This document shows positions 24,110-32,334 of a stretch of DNA of 36,188 nucleotides, piece by piece. The stretch lies in NCBI GenBank assembly GCA_903884945.1, contig CAISGR010000007.1, positions 1-36,188 on the forward strand, written 5' to 3'. The notes below the pieces were generated by a model. It saw nothing but the letters and a program-made list of their open reading frames with translations. It was not told the DNA's origin and did no database searches. A program made the translations under genes and the position numbers. This DNA is from an uncultured bacterium (GTDB lineage Bacteria > Pseudomonadota > Alphaproteobacteria > Sphingomonadales > Sphingomonadaceae). Every line of letters begins with the position of its first letter. The first letter of the stretch is position 1.

Positions 24110-24786
24110 ATGCGTCTTCTCCCATGGAAGAGGTGAGTCGCCATCGCCGCGCCGAGCACGGGGGCGACGAGGTTGAGGATCGGCACCAGGAACAGGGCCG
24201 TGCCGGCCAGGCCGAGCGTGAAGCGCTGGAACGCGGTGGCCCCGCGCCAGCGGCGCATCGACCGGCGCGGGATATGGCGCGCGGCGACCATGTCGCCCAG
24301 ATCCTGTCCGAGCAGCCAGCCGTTCACGAGGAAGAACAGCACCGGCACGCCGATCCCCGTGATGAACAGCAGCAGGTAGAGCGGCGAGACGGCGAGGTTG
24401 ACCAGGATGACCCGCCCGGCCGAGCCGAGACCCATGGCGATCGAGCGCCGGAGCGGCACGTCGCGCGCCTCGGCCAGGGCCTCGGGATAATGTCTGCGCT
24501 CCACCGCGACGACGACGTCGTCCGCGAATATCTGCATTACGCCGATCGCGATCACGCGGAACAGCAGCCAGGCGATGGCGAGCCAGGCGAGCACTGCGGC
24601 AAGGCCGGCGAGATCCGCCGTTCCGCTGCCGCCGCCGAACCACCGGGCGCCGCGCAGCGCGCCGTACCACAGGGCAGCGCCGATCGCGAGGAGCAGCGCG
24701 AGCGTGACGGCGAGCGACTTGAGGAACACGGCGACGATCTTCGGATCGCCGAGCTGGCCGATCGACAGGAAGAAGGCGCGGAGCAT
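24106..24786 (-). CDS. EI24 domain membrane protein (CysZ-like), 226 aa
   Basis: Inner-membrane protein of the EI24 family (PF07264-type), which includes the sulfate transporter CysZ. Family-typical parts: MLRAFFLSIGQLGDPKIV at the N-terminus, a first hydrophobic pair, the loop region VERRHYPEALAEARDVPLRRSI, and C-terminal helices with LLLFITGIGVPVLFFLVNGW and a following GATAFQRFTLGLAGTALFLV. Four or so transmembrane helices. Without CysZ-specific residues identified, sulfate transport is only one possibility. There is no Shine-Dalgarno, but CTGGAC at -35 and CTACAC at -13 fit a leaderless transcript. The downstream lipoprotein gene overlaps it by ATGA. Confidence 0.9.
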   Translation of the reverse strand: MLRAFFLSIGQLGDPKIVAVFLKSLAVTLALLLAIGAALWYGALRGARWFGGGSGTADLAGLAAVLAWLAIAWLLFRVIAIGVMQIFADDVVVAVERRHYPEALAEARDVPLRRSIAMGLGSAGRVILVNLAVSPLYLLLFITGIGVPVLFFLVNGWLLGQDLGDMVAARHIPRRSMRRWRGATAFQRFTLGLAGTALFLVPILNLVAPVLGAAMATHLFHGRRRI

Positions 24787-24883
24787 CGCGCCGGTGTAGC
24801 CGCGCCGGGCGGCAAGTCCAGAAGGTTGCGCTCATCTGCCCGCACCATTACGGCCGGCCGATATTTCCATTCAGGAGACCGCA

Positions 24884-25882
24884 TTGACCAGCCCAGCCTA
24901 TGACGTCGTTGCCATCGGCAACGCGATCGTCGACGTGCTTTCCCAGGCCGACGAAGAATTCATCACTGCCGAAGGCATGACCAAGGGGTCGATGCAGCTG
25001 ATGTTCTCGCCCGAGGCGGCGGACGATCTCTATGCCAAGATGGGCCCGGGCATCGAGGCCAGCGGCGGATCGGCCGCCAACACGGTCGCGGCGATCGCGG
25101 CGTTGGGCGGCAAATGCGGGTTCATCGGCCAGGTCGCCGACGACCAGCTCGGCGAGGTGTTCGCGCACGATATCCGCGCGACCGGTGTGACCTTCACCAC
25201 CGCGGCGCGGGAAGGCGAGCCGAGCACGGCGCGCTGCCTGATCTTCGTCACGCCCGACGGGCAGCGGACGATGAACACCTTTCTCGGCGCCTCGCAGTTC
25301 TTGCCGGAATCGGCGCTGGATCATGACTTGATCGCATCGGGCGCGATCCTGTATCTTGAGGGTTATCTCTGGGATCCGGAAGAGCCGCGCCAGGCGATGC
25401 GCGCCGCGATCGAGGTTGCGCGCAAGGCCGGCCGCAAGGTCGCCTTCACGCTGAGCGACGTGTTCTGCATCTCGCGCCACCGGGCCGACTTCCTCGACCT
25501 GATGGCTAAGGGGCTGATCGACATCCTGTTCGCGAACGAGAACGAGATCCTGTCGCTGATGGAGGGCGAGGATTTCGAGGCGGCCGTGGCCGATGCTGCT
25601 GCACAGGTGCCGCTGCTCGTCGTGACGCGCAGCGAGAAGGGCGCGATCGCCATCTCGAACGGCCAGCGCGTTTCGTGCGGCGCGGAGCCGATCGAGAAAG
25701 TGGTGGATACGACCGGCGCCGGCGACCTGTTCGCGGCTGGCTTCCTGAGCGGTCAGGCGCAGGGCAAGAGCCTGCAGGATTCGCTCCGCCTCGGCGCGAT
25801 CTGCGCAGCCGAGATCATCTCGCATTATGGCGCGCGGCCGATGTGCGACATGCAGGAACTGGTGGCGGCCAAGCTGGGCTGA
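24884..25882 (+). CDS. PfkB-family carbohydrate kinase, adenosine-kinase-like, 332 aa
   Basis: Phosphorylates a sugar or nucleoside using ATP. GGSAANT at 61-67 (substrate-binding Gly-Gly loop) and DTTGAGD at 275-281, with catalytic base Asp281, are present; the N-terminus VVAIGNAIVDV matches family signature 1. The region SDVFCISRHRADFLDLM and FANENEILSLM is typical of bacterial adenosine-kinase-like proteins. Start is TTG at 24884, with AGGAG 6 bases upstream; no ATG upstream in frame is better. Substrate might be adenosine, ribose or another nucleoside, so I give no symbol. It ends before a strong terminator. Confidence 0.93.
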   Translation: MTSPAYDVVAIGNAIVDVLSQADEEFITAEGMTKGSMQLMFSPEAADDLYAKMGPGIEASGGSAANTVAAIAALGGKCGFIGQVADDQLGEVFAHDIRATGVTFTTAAREGEPSTARCLIFVTPDGQRTMNTFLGASQFLPESALDHDLIASGAILYLEGYLWDPEEPRQAMRAAIEVARKAGRKVAFTLSDVFCISRHRADFLDLMAKGLIDILFANENEILSLMEGEDFEAAVADAAAQVPLLVVTRSEKGAIAISNGQRVSCGAEPIEKVVDTTGAGDLFAAGFLSGQAQGKSLQDSLRLGAICAAEIISHYGARPMCDMQELVAAKLG

Positions 25883-25921
25883 AGCGCGCGGCGCGGGCAG
25901 CGCCGCCCCGCTGGAACAAGA

Positions 25922-25951
25922 AAAGGGCCGGGGAGCGATCCCCGGCCCTTT
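25922..25951. terminator. Bidirectional rho-independent terminator
   Basis: AAAGGGCCGGGG (25922-25933) and CCCCGGCCCTTT (25940-25951) form a perfect 12-bp stem with a 6-base loop, flanked by A-rich sequence on the left and TTTGCTTT on the right. It lies between the convergent kinase and amino-acid permease genes and works for both. Confidence 0.93.
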
Positions 25952-25990
25952 GCTTTGCCGGTTTGCCCGGCCGGTCCGGCCGGAGCCGGG

Positions 25991-27550
25991 TTACTCCGGT
26001 ACCGGGCCGGGGAACTCACCCATGTCGGGCTGTTCCATCTCGTCCAGGCCCTTGGCCAGGCGGCTGTGGTGCATGCCATAGGCGAAATACAGCACGATCG
26101 CGATCAGCGTGTACCAGCCGAAGAAGATCAGCACGCGCGTCTCGACGGTGAAGATCAGCGCGACGCAGGCGATGATGCCGAGCGCCGGCACGAACGGATA
26201 GAGCGGCACGGTGAAGCCGCGCGGGATGTCCGGATGCGTGCGGCGCAACCAGATCACCGAGAGGCAGACGATCGCGAACGCGGCCAGCGTGCCGACCGAG
26301 GTCATGTCGCCGAGCGTGTTGATGTCGAAGAACGCTGCGGCGACCGCAGTGATCAGGCCGACCAGGATGGTGTTGACCCAGGGCGTCTTGAACTTCTGGT
26401 GGACGGTCGCGAAGACGCGCGGCAGCAGGCCGTCACGCGCCATGGTGTAGAAGATGCGGGTCTGGCCGTACATCAGCACCAGCACCACCGAGGTGAGGCC
26501 GACGATGGCGCCGGCCTTTACCAGCTTGGCGAACCAGGCCCATTGCGGGCCGAGCGCGTCGACCGCGACGGCGACGGGATCGGGCACGTTCAGCGTCTTG
26601 TAGTTGACGATCAGCGTCATCACGATCGAGACGAGGATGTAGATCGCGGTACAGATGAACAGCGAGCCGAGCAGGCCGATCGGCATGTCCTTCTTGGGGT
26701 TCTTGGCTTCCTGGCCGGCGGTCGAGACCGCCTCGAAGCCGATATAGGCGAAGAACACGATCGATGCGGCGCGCAGGATGCCGCCCCAGCCGAACTCGCC
26801 CTTCTCGCCCGATGCCGGCGGGATGAACGGGTCCCAGTTGGATTTCAGCGTGTCGATATGCGCGATCACATAGCCGCCGCAGATGAAGATGAAGGCCATG
26901 ATCACCGTCACCTTGATGGCGACGATGACGTTGTTGACCTTGGCGCTTTCCGACACGCCGATGACGAGCAGGGCGGTCATCGCCATGCAGATCAGGAAGG
27001 CGGGCAGGTTGAACAGATAGATCACCGGCGCGCCGTTGACGAGGATGTCGATCCCGGCCTGCTGGACGTGATGCCCGGTCGGGCCCGTCAGCATCACGGG
27101 GATCACCAGCCCGAAATCCTTGAGCAGGCTGACGACATAGCCGGCCCAGCCGACGGCCACGACCGAGGCGGCGAGGCCATATTCGAGGAGCAGCAGCGCG
27201 CCCATGATCCAGGCGGCGAACTCGCCGATGGTGGTATAGCTATAGGTATAGGCCGAGCCCGAGACGGGCAGGGTCGAGGAAAGTTCGGCGTAGCACAGGC
27301 CGGCAAGCGCGCAGACGACGCCGGCGATCAGGAACGAGATCAGGACGGCCGGGCCGGCGTGGAGCGAGGCGGCGCTGCCCGTCCGCACGAAGATGCCCGC
27401 GCCGATGATGCAGCCGATGCCGAGGAACACGAGGTTCCAGGGGCCGAGCGTGCGTTTGAGCTGGCTGGTCTGCGTCTCGCGCTGGACCTGCTCGACCGTC
27501 TTGCGGAGGAGCATGCGCGCGAGAATACCCGTTGTGGGCTGTGTCGCCAT
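25991..27550 (-). CDS. APC-family amino acid permease (cationic amino acid transporter type), 519 aa
   Basis: Twelve or more transmembrane helices; imports or exchanges amino acids. Helix 1 has WNLVFLGIGCIIGAGIFV, the APC unwound-helix motif with Gly-rich G.IIG.GIF. Later segments LCYAELSSTLPVSGSAYTYS and FFAYIGFEAVSTAGQEAKNP are classical for the CAT/YfnA branch. KKDMPIGLLGSLFICTAIY follows. Two hydrophobic C-terminal helices and a charged tail end the protein. Length is typical for the CAT group. ATG at 27550 follows AAGGGGAAAA; an upstream in-frame ATG gives nine extra residues. Substrate is not readable from sequence; cationic amino acids are only typical for the subgroup. Confidence 0.95.
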   Translation of the reverse strand: MATQPTTGILARMLLRKTVEQVQRETQTSQLKRTLGPWNLVFLGIGCIIGAGIFVRTGSAASLHAGPAVLISFLIAGVVCALAGLCYAELSSTLPVSGSAYTYSYTTIGEFAAWIMGALLLLEYGLAASVVAVGWAGYVVSLLKDFGLVIPVMLTGPTGHHVQQAGIDILVNGAPVIYLFNLPAFLICMAMTALLVIGVSESAKVNNVIVAIKVTVIMAFIFICGGYVIAHIDTLKSNWDPFIPPASGEKGEFGWGGILRAASIVFFAYIGFEAVSTAGQEAKNPKKDMPIGLLGSLFICTAIYILVSIVMTLIVNYKTLNVPDPVAVAVDALGPQWAWFAKLVKAGAIVGLTSVVLVLMYGQTRIFYTMARDGLLPRVFATVHQKFKTPWVNTILVGLITAVAAAFFDINTLGDMTSVGTLAAFAIVCLSVIWLRRTHPDIPRGFTVPLYPFVPALGIIACVALIFTVETRVLIFFGWYTLIAIVLYFAYGMHHSRLAKGLDEMEQPDMGEFPGPVPE

Positions 27551-27661
27551 ATGATGTTTTCCCCTTTGCCGCCTCATGCGCGGGCGGCCAAAATGCGTGG
27601 TGCGCGGAGCCTAATGGCAAATCGAGCCCGCGCAATCCCTTATCGCGTGCCGCTGACGCCC

Positions 27662-28039
27662 TTACCGGGTGAGCATCGGCCCCAGCTTGCGGCCGGCGAA
27701 GAGATGGACGTGAAGGTGCGGCACCTCCTGATGCGCGTCCAGGCCGGTATTGGCGAGCAGGCGGTAGCCCGGCGCGACCATGCCCGCCGCGCGCGCGACC
27801 GTGCCGACCGCGCGGACGAAGCCCGCGATCTCGGCATCGGCGGCCTTCGCGCTGAAATCGTCCCACGAGACATAGGGGCCCTTGGGGATCACCAGGATAT
27901 GCGTCGGCGCCTGCGGGTTGATGTCGTGGAAGGCGAGGGCGAAGTCGTCCTCATAGACCTTCTTCGAGGGAATCTCGCCGCGCAGGATCTTCGCGAAGAT
28001 GTTCTGCTCGTCATAGGGCTGGGTGGCGTCGATCGGCAT
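27662..28039 (-). CDS. HIT family protein (HINT type), 125 aa
   Basis: Histidine-triad nucleotide-binding hydrolase, probably acting on nucleoside phosphoramidates or similar. His108, His110 and His112 in HLHVHLFAG form the triad. NIFAKILRGEIPSKKVYEDD and HDINPQAPTHILVIPK are full-length family segments. The length is typical. AGGAGCG precedes the ATG by a good distance. It is the last gene of the his cluster, 12 bases after hisE, an arrangement common in alphaproteobacteria, though no functional link is established. Confidence 0.95.
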   Translation of the reverse strand: MPIDATQPYDEQNIFAKILRGEIPSKKVYEDDFALAFHDINPQAPTHILVIPKGPYVSWDDFSAKAADAEIAGFVRAVGTVARAAGMVAPGYRLLANTGLDAHQEVPHLHVHLFAGRKLGPMLTR

Positions 28040-28051
28040 GTTCGCTCCTGA

Positions 28052-28372
28052 TCAGTGGCTCCGGGAGGCCTTTTCGTCGATCCCCGACACGCCTTCGCGC
28101 CGCCGTAGTTCGGCACGGACGTCGTCGAGCGCCACATCCGCATCGGCCAGCAGGACGAGCAGGTGGAAGATCAGGTCCGCCGCTTCGCCGGCAAGCTCGG
28201 CGCGGTCGTCTCCCATCGCGGCGATGACCGTCTCGGTGGCTTCCTCGCCGACCTTCTGGGCGATCTTGGCGCGTCCCTTTGCGAAAAGCTTCGCGACATA
28301 GGAGGTATCGGGATCGCCGCCCTTGCGGGCGCGGATCACCGCTTCGAGCGTGTCGAGGAAATCGTCGGCCAT
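28052..28372 (-). CDS. hisE: Phosphoribosyl-ATP pyrophosphatase, 106 aa
   Basis: Second step of histidine synthesis: hydrolyses phosphoribosyl-ATP to phosphoribosyl-AMP. The MazG-like all-alpha fold has YVAKLFAKGRAKIAQKVGEE and the metal-binding motif EEATETVIAA, followed by DLIFHLLVLLADADVALDDV. Length fits a stand-alone HisE without a HisI domain, so hisI must lie elsewhere. The Shine-Dalgarno is weak. It is separated from hisF by a tiny membrane-protein gene. Confidence 0.95.
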   Translation of the reverse strand: MADDFLDTLEAVIRARKGGDPDTSYVAKLFAKGRAKIAQKVGEEATETVIAAMGDDRAELAGEAADLIFHLLVLLADADVALDDVRAELRRREGVSGIDEKASRSH

Positions 28373-28418
28373 GCGCGCGGGGCTGCCCCGCCGCGCGGCG
28401 AAGGTCAATCCTTTCGGA

Positions 28419-28607
28419 TCAATCCCTGGGGCGTTTCGCGAAACGCGCGCGCATTGCCCGGCGCACGATCCAGACGCCGGCGGCCGCCATGACGAACAGC
28501 GCGATGTCGGACAGCTCCGGCCCGGTGCGGATCTTCGGTACGCCGGTATGGGCCGGGGTGACGGCCAGCGCCGGGGCGGTGAGGAGCAGGGCGAGCAGGA
28601 AGCGCAT
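28419..28607 (-). CDS. Tiny exported membrane protein with PEP-CTERM-like tail, 62 aa
   Basis: A signal peptide (MRFLLALLLTAPALA) is followed by about 15 polar residues, then GPELSDIALFVMAAAGVWIV and RRAMRARFAKR: a Pro-Glu start, one hydrophobic helix, and a basic cluster. This matches the shape of a PEP-CTERM sorting signal, though the motif is PEL rather than PEP. Mature protein would be almost nothing but the anchor. No Shine-Dalgarno precedes the ATG. It sits between hisF and hisE on the same strand, in their probable transcript. No function is assigned. Confidence 0.7.
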   Translation of the reverse strand: MRFLLALLLTAPALAVTPAHTGVPKIRTGPELSDIALFVMAAAGVWIVRRAMRARFAKRPRD

Positions 28608-28669
28608 GGCGGGGGAGTACGCCCATTGTCCCTAAATTTTCGTTCGTGCCGCCCGAGCAAAGGCGAAGT

Positions 28670-29443
28670 TCAGCCCTGCAGCGGCCGCCGGACCGGCACG
28701 CCCGCCGCCGCGAGCGCCGCATGGGCATCGGCGATGCTCGCTTCGCCGAAATGGAAGATCGAGGCGGCGAGCACGGCGCTGGCATGGCCTTCGAGCACGC
28801 CCGCCACCAGGTCCTGCAGGCCGCCGACGCCGCCCGAGGCGACCACGGGTACCGCGACCTGGTCGGCGATGGTGCGGATCAGCGCGAGATCATAGCCGTC
28901 GCGGGTGCCGTCGCGGTCCATCGAGGTGACCAGCAGTTCGCCCGCACCGAGCCGGACCAGGTTCAGCGCATGCTCGATCGCGTCGATCCCGGTCGCGCGG
29001 CGGCCGCCATGGGTAAACACTTCCCAATGGCCATCCGACACGCGGCGGGCGTCGACCGAGGCGACGACGCACTGGCTGCCCATGCGATCGGCGATCTCGG
29101 CGACCACTTCGGGCCGGGCGACGGCCGCCGAGTTGACCGCGACCTTGTCCGCGCCGGCAAGCAGCAGCGCGCGCGCATCCTCGACGCTGCGCACGCCGCC
29201 GCCGACGGTGAGCGGCATGAAGCAGACCTCGGCGGTGCGCCGGACCACCTCCAGGATCGTGCCCCGCGCCTCGTGGCTGGCGGTGATGTCGAGGAAGCAG
29301 AGCTCGTCCGCGCCGGCCGCGTCATAGGCGCGCGCCTGCTCGACCGGGTCGCCGGCATCGCGCAGGTCGACGAAGTTCACGCCCTTCACGACGCGGCCGT
29401 TGGCGACGTCGAGGCAGGGGATCACGCGGGCGCGGACGGTCAT
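28670..29443 (-). CDS. hisF: Imidazole glycerol phosphate synthase subunit HisF, 257 aa
   Basis: Cyclase subunit of the HisH-HisF complex: uses ammonia from HisH and PRFAR to make imidazole glycerol phosphate and AICAR. The TIM-barrel catalytic residues are Asp12 (IPCLDVANG) and Asp131 (SVDARR). Also visible are [21 protein letters not shown] and the second phosphate site [12 protein letters not shown]. Start ATG lies one base after the hisA stop codon (TGACATG), so it is coupled. Length is typical. Confidence 0.98.
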   Translation of the reverse strand: MTVRARVIPCLDVANGRVVKGVNFVDLRDAGDPVEQARAYDAAGADELCFLDITASHEARGTILEVVRRTAEVCFMPLTVGGGVRSVEDARALLLAGADKVAVNSAAVARPEVVAEIADRMGSQCVVASVDARRVSDGHWEVFTHGGRRATGIDAIEHALNLVRLGAGELLVTSMDRDGTRDGYDLALIRTIADQVAVPVVASGGVGGLQDLVAGVLEGHASAVLAASIFHFGEASIADAHAALAAAGVPVRRPLQG

Positions 29444-29444
29444 G

Positions 29445-30185
29445 TCAGGCCGCCGCCGCTGCGGCCACGCTGAGGGCCGCCGACAGGTCGAGCCGGCCGT
29501 CATACAGCGCGCGACCAGTGATCACGCCTTCGATTCCGTCGCGGGCGTGGAGCGCGAGGACATGGATCTCCGCGATGCCCTTCACGCCGCCGCTGGCGAT
29601 CACCGGGATGCGCACCGACCGCGCGAGATCGACCGTCGCCTCCACGTTGCAGCCCTTGAGCATCCCGTCGCGCCCGACATCGGTGAACAGCAGCGCCGCG
29701 ACGCCGGCATCCTCGAAGCGGCGCGCGAGATCGATCACCTCGACCGTCGAGACATCGGCCCAGCCGCGTGTCGCGACCATGCCGTCCCGGGCGTCGACGG
29801 CGACGACGATGCCGCCGGGAAAGTCGCGCGCGGCGGCGCGGACCAGGTCGGGATTCTCGAGCGCCGCCGTGCCGATCACCACGCGCGACACGCCGAGATC
29901 GAACCAGCGCTCGATCGCCGCCCGGTCGCGAATGCCGCCGCCGAGCTGGACATGGCCGGGAAAGCGCTCGACGATCGCGCTGACCGCGTCGCCATTGACC
30001 GAGGTGCCGGCAAAGGCGCCGTCGAGATCGACGACGTGGAGATATTCGGCGCCCTGGTCCGCGAACAGCATCGCCTGGGCGGCGGGATCGTCACCATAGA
30101 CGGTAGCGCGGTCCATATCGCCTTCGGCGAGCCGGACCACCTGGCCGCCCTTCAGGTCGATGGCGGGAAAGACGATGAGGCTCAT
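29445..30185 (-). CDS. hisA: Phosphoribosylformimino-5-aminoimidazole carboxamide ribotide isomerase, 246 aa
   Basis: Fourth step of histidine synthesis: Amadori isomerisation of ProFAR to PRFAR. Catalytic Asp10 (FPAIDLKGG) and Asp131 (AVDARDG) are in place. QLGGGIRD and VIASGGVKG are the phosphate-binding loops. A clear TIM barrel, with an Ala-rich C-terminus. The ATG overlaps the hisH stop as ATGA; two upstream Met/Ala codons are not needed. Followed directly by hisF. Confidence 0.98.
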   Translation of the reverse strand: MSLIVFPAIDLKGGQVVRLAEGDMDRATVYGDDPAAQAMLFADQGAEYLHVVDLDGAFAGTSVNGDAVSAIVERFPGHVQLGGGIRDRAAIERWFDLGVSRVVIGTAALENPDLVRAAARDFPGGIVVAVDARDGMVATRGWADVSTVEVIDLARRFEDAGVAALLFTDVGRDGMLKGCNVEATVDLARSVRIPVIASGGVKGIAEIHVLALHARDGIEGVITGRALYDGRLDLSAALSVAAAAAA

Positions 30186-30787
30186 GGCCGCCACTCCAGA
30201 AAGCGGGCGAGCAGGTCCAGGCCGTAGCGCTGGCTCTTCTCGGGATGGAATTGCACGCCGAGCATATTGTCCCGGCCGATCGCCGCGGTCACGGGGCCGC
30301 CATGATCGGTGCGGGCGATCACGTCCGCGCCGTCGAACGCATAGCTGTGCAGGAAATAGGCCTCGCCGGTTTCGATCAGCGGATGCGCGACCGTGGGAAT
30401 GACGTCGTTCCAGCCCATGTGCGGCACCTTGGCGGCCGGATCGGCCGGGGTGAGGTGGCGGACGGTGCCGCTGATCCAGCCGAGCCCGGGATGCGTGCCC
30501 ATTTCCTCGCCGGCATCGGCCATCAGCTGCATGCCGACGCAGACGCCGAGGAACGGGACGCCGTCGTGCCGCACGCGCTGGTCCAGCGCCTCGATCATGC
30601 CCGGGACGGCGCGCAGCGCGGCTGCGCAGGCGCCGAAGGCGCCGACGCCGGGGAGGACGATGCGGTCGGCGCGCAGCACCGCGCCGGCATCCGCCGTCAC
30701 GTCGACATCGGTCGCGCCGGCGGCGCGCAGCGCGTTGGCGACCGAGTGCAGGTTGCCCGCGCCGTAATCGATCAGGGCGACGCTCAT
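30182..30787 (-). CDS. hisH: Imidazole glycerol phosphate synthase subunit HisH, 201 aa
   Basis: Class I glutamine amidotransferase that supplies ammonia to HisF. Catalytic Cys83 is in GVCVGMQ, and His181 with Glu183 in FHPEKSQ complete the triad. LPGVGAFG and YFLHSYAFD are family segments. It overlaps the YCII-like gene (ATGA) upstream and hisA downstream. Length is standard. Confidence 0.98.
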   Translation of the reverse strand: MSVALIDYGAGNLHSVANALRAAGATDVDVTADAGAVLRADRIVLPGVGAFGACAAALRAVPGMIEALDQRVRHDGVPFLGVCVGMQLMADAGEEMGTHPGLGWISGTVRHLTPADPAAKVPHMGWNDVIPTVAHPLIETGEAYFLHSYAFDGADVIARTDHGGPVTAAIGRDNMLGVQFHPEKSQRYGLDLLARFLEWRP

Positions 30788-31098
30788 GGCAGCAGCGCGG
30801 CGAAGCCCGCCGCCGCCATGCTTGCGGTGAACTCGATCACCTCGGCCGTCGCGGCGCCGCTCGCCACGAACGGATCGGTCGCCACCAGCGCCTCGACCTC
30901 GCGCCGGTGGCCGCGCGTCAGGATCACGCCGCCGGTGCGCGGCACCTGCCGGCCCGAAGCGATGAAGATCCCCTCGGCATAGCCCTTGGTGAGCCAGACG
31001 ATATGCGCTTCCATGTGGCGGTCCAGTTCCTCGAGCGGCGCCACATAGCGCAGCAGGATCACGCAGAGCGGCGCATCGGGCCGGTCGATCCGGCCCAC
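30784..31098 (-). CDS. YCII-domain protein within the his cluster, 104 aa
   Basis: YCII (YciI) is a small ferredoxin-like dimer-fold with unclear, possibly enzymatic, function. ILLRYVAPLEELDRHMEAHI, then FIASGRQVPRTGGVILTRG and DPFVASGAATAEVIEF match the whole family. The stop overlaps the hisH start (ATGA). For the start I prefer GTG at 31098, one base after the hisB stop codon (TGAGGTG), which would couple translation to hisB; GTG at 31062 (92 aa) fits the domain border equally well. It interrupts the hisB-hisH pair, and nothing in the sequence ties it to histidine. Confidence 0.85.
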   Translation of the reverse strand: MGRIDRPDAPLCVILLRYVAPLEELDRHMEAHIVWLTKGYAEGIFIASGRQVPRTGGVILTRGHRREVEALVATDPFVASGAATAEVIEFTASMAAAGFAALLP

Positions 31099-31099
31099 C

Positions 31100-31687
31100 T
31101 CAAAGCATCCCCTTGGTCGACGGGATCGCATCCGCCTTGCGCGGATCGATCTCGACGGCGGTGCGCAGCGCACGGGCGAGGCCCTTGAACGCGCTTTCGA
31201 TGATGTGGTGGTTGTTGTGGCCGTACAGCGTCTCGACATGGAGCGTCAGCCCGGCCGATCCGGCGAAGCTGTGGAACCAGTGCTCGAACAATTCGGTATC
31301 CATCTCGCCCAGCCGCGTGGTGGAGAAGGCGGATTTCCACACCAGATAGGGCCGGCCCGAAATATCGAGCGCGACCCGGGTCAGCGTCTCGTCCATCGGC
31401 GAGAGGGCGTCGCCATAGCGGCGGATGCCCTTCTTGTCGCCGAGCGCCTTGGCCACCGCTTCGCCGATCGCGATGCCGGTGTCCTCGGTCGTGTGGTGCT
31501 GGTCGATATGCAGGTCGCCGACGGCCTTCACCGTGAGGTCGATCAGCGAATGGCGCGACAGCTGCTCGAGCATGTGATCGAGAAAACCGATGCCGGTCTC
31601 GATCTCATAAAGGCCGGTGCCGTCGAGGTTGACGGTCACGTCGATCGACGTCTCCTTGGTGGAGCGCGAGATGGTGGCGGTACGCAT
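31100..31687 (-). CDS. hisB: Imidazoleglycerol-phosphate dehydratase, 195 aa
   Basis: Sixth step of histidine synthesis: Mn-dependent dehydration of IGP to imidazole acetol phosphate. Metal-binding motifs [18 protein letters not shown] and [11 protein letters not shown] are intact. It is the monofunctional form; no phosphatase domain is present. The ATG at 31687 is preceded by GGGGGCGC and by TTGCAT exactly 35 bases upstream with TATGTG at -13, giving a promoter that would start transcription at or near the start codon. It is the first gene of the cluster here and diverges from sspB. Confidence 0.98.
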   Translation of the reverse strand: MRTATISRSTKETSIDVTVNLDGTGLYEIETGIGFLDHMLEQLSRHSLIDLTVKAVGDLHIDQHHTTEDTGIAIGEAVAKALGDKKGIRRYGDALSPMDETLTRVALDISGRPYLVWKSAFSTTRLGEMDTELFEHWFHSFAGSAGLTLHVETLYGHNNHHIIESAFKGLARALRTAVEIDPRKADAIPSTKGML

Positions 31688-31694
31688 GCGCCCC

Positions 31695-31722
31695 CACATA
31701 GCGACCGCCGCCGCTCATGCAA
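31695..31722 (-). promoter_or_regulatory. Candidate hisB promoter (leaderless spacing)
   Basis: On the minus strand TTGCAT (31722-31717) and TATGTG (31700-31695) are separated by 16 bases; the first T is 35 bases from the hisB A(+1). This would drive the whole his cluster. Confidence 0.4.
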
Positions 31723-31724
31723 TC

Positions 31725-31752
31725 TTGACGGGGTGGCAAAGCCCGCTAGTCC
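31725..31752 (+). promoter_or_regulatory. Candidate sspB promoter (leaderless spacing)
   Basis: TTGACG (31725-31730) and the poorer TAGTCC (31747-31752) have a 16-base spacer; the -35 begins exactly 35 bases before the sspB start codon. It overlaps the hisB candidate region on the other strand. Confidence 0.35.
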
Positions 31753-31759
31753 ATGCGGC

Positions 31760-32242
31760 ATGAGCGATGGCCTGCCCGATAGTCTGATTCCCTATGACGA
31801 GATCGTCCAGGAGGCGCTGCGCGCCGTCGTGGGCCGCGTGCTTGGCTCGGTCGCCGAGAATGGCGGCCTGCCCGGGGACCATCATTTCTACATCACCTTC
31901 AAGACGCAGGCGGCGGGAGTCGACATCCCGAAGCGCCTGATCGAGCGTTTCCCCGACGAAATGACGATCGTGATGCAGAACCGCTATTGGGACCTGGTGG
32001 TCAACGATACCGGCTTCTCGATCGGGCTCAGCTTCAACCAGGTGCCGTCGAAGCTGGTGATTCCCTATTCGGCGGTGACGGGCTTCCACGATCCCTCCGT
32101 GAATTTCGAACTGCGCTTCCAGGCGCAGGAAGGCCCCGAACATCCCGATCCGCACGACGAGGCGGAGAATGACGGGCCGCCGGTCACCCCGGTCGAGGAC
32201 GGATCGAACGTCGTCTCGGTGGATTTCAAGCGGAAGAAATAA
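31760..32242 (+). CDS. sspB: SspB-type ClpXP adaptor (alphaproteobacterial), 160 aa
   Basis: Brings ssrA-tagged and other substrates to the ClpXP protease. The Sm-like fold region is [20 protein letters not shown], then [19 protein letters not shown] and [20 protein letters not shown]. An acidic linker follows, and the C-terminus [10 protein letters not shown] is the ClpX-docking tail. All expected parts are present. The ATG at 31760 lacks a Shine-Dalgarno; an out-of-frame ATG lies 7 bases upstream. The gene is divergent from hisB. An imperfect inverted repeat follows it. Confidence 0.95.
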   Translation: MSDGLPDSLIPYDEIVQEALRAVVGRVLGSVAENGGLPGDHHFYITFKTQAAGVDIPKRLIERFPDEMTIVMQNRYWDLVVNDTGFSIGLSFNQVPSKLVIPYSAVTGFHDPSVNFELRFQAQEGPEHPDPHDEAENDGPPVTPVEDGSNVVSVDFKRKK

Positions 32243-32320
32243 CCTCCCCTCGCCGGTCGCGAGAGGGAAGGGCCCGTCGCTTCGCGCCTCCCTTCCCCTC
32301 GCGCCGGGAGGGGGATTTTG
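32243..32320. repeat. Imperfect inverted repeat between sspB and fumC
   Basis: GCGAGAGGGAAGGG (32259-32272) pairs, with one bulge, with the complement at 32290-32302. The outer parts (32243-32256 and 32304-32314) extend the pairing partially, and the right end runs into GGATTTT. It starts one base after the sspB stop codon, so it could be a terminator or a dispersed element of the kind common in sphingomonads. Confidence 0.6.
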
Positions 32321-32334
32321 AAGGACCGGCTCGA

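Noticed and set aside
25955..28051. 698-codon open frame on the plus strand over the APC permease and HIT gene
   Set aside because: The Asp/His/Arg-rich product is the antisense of hydrophobic codons; it also crosses the strong terminator.
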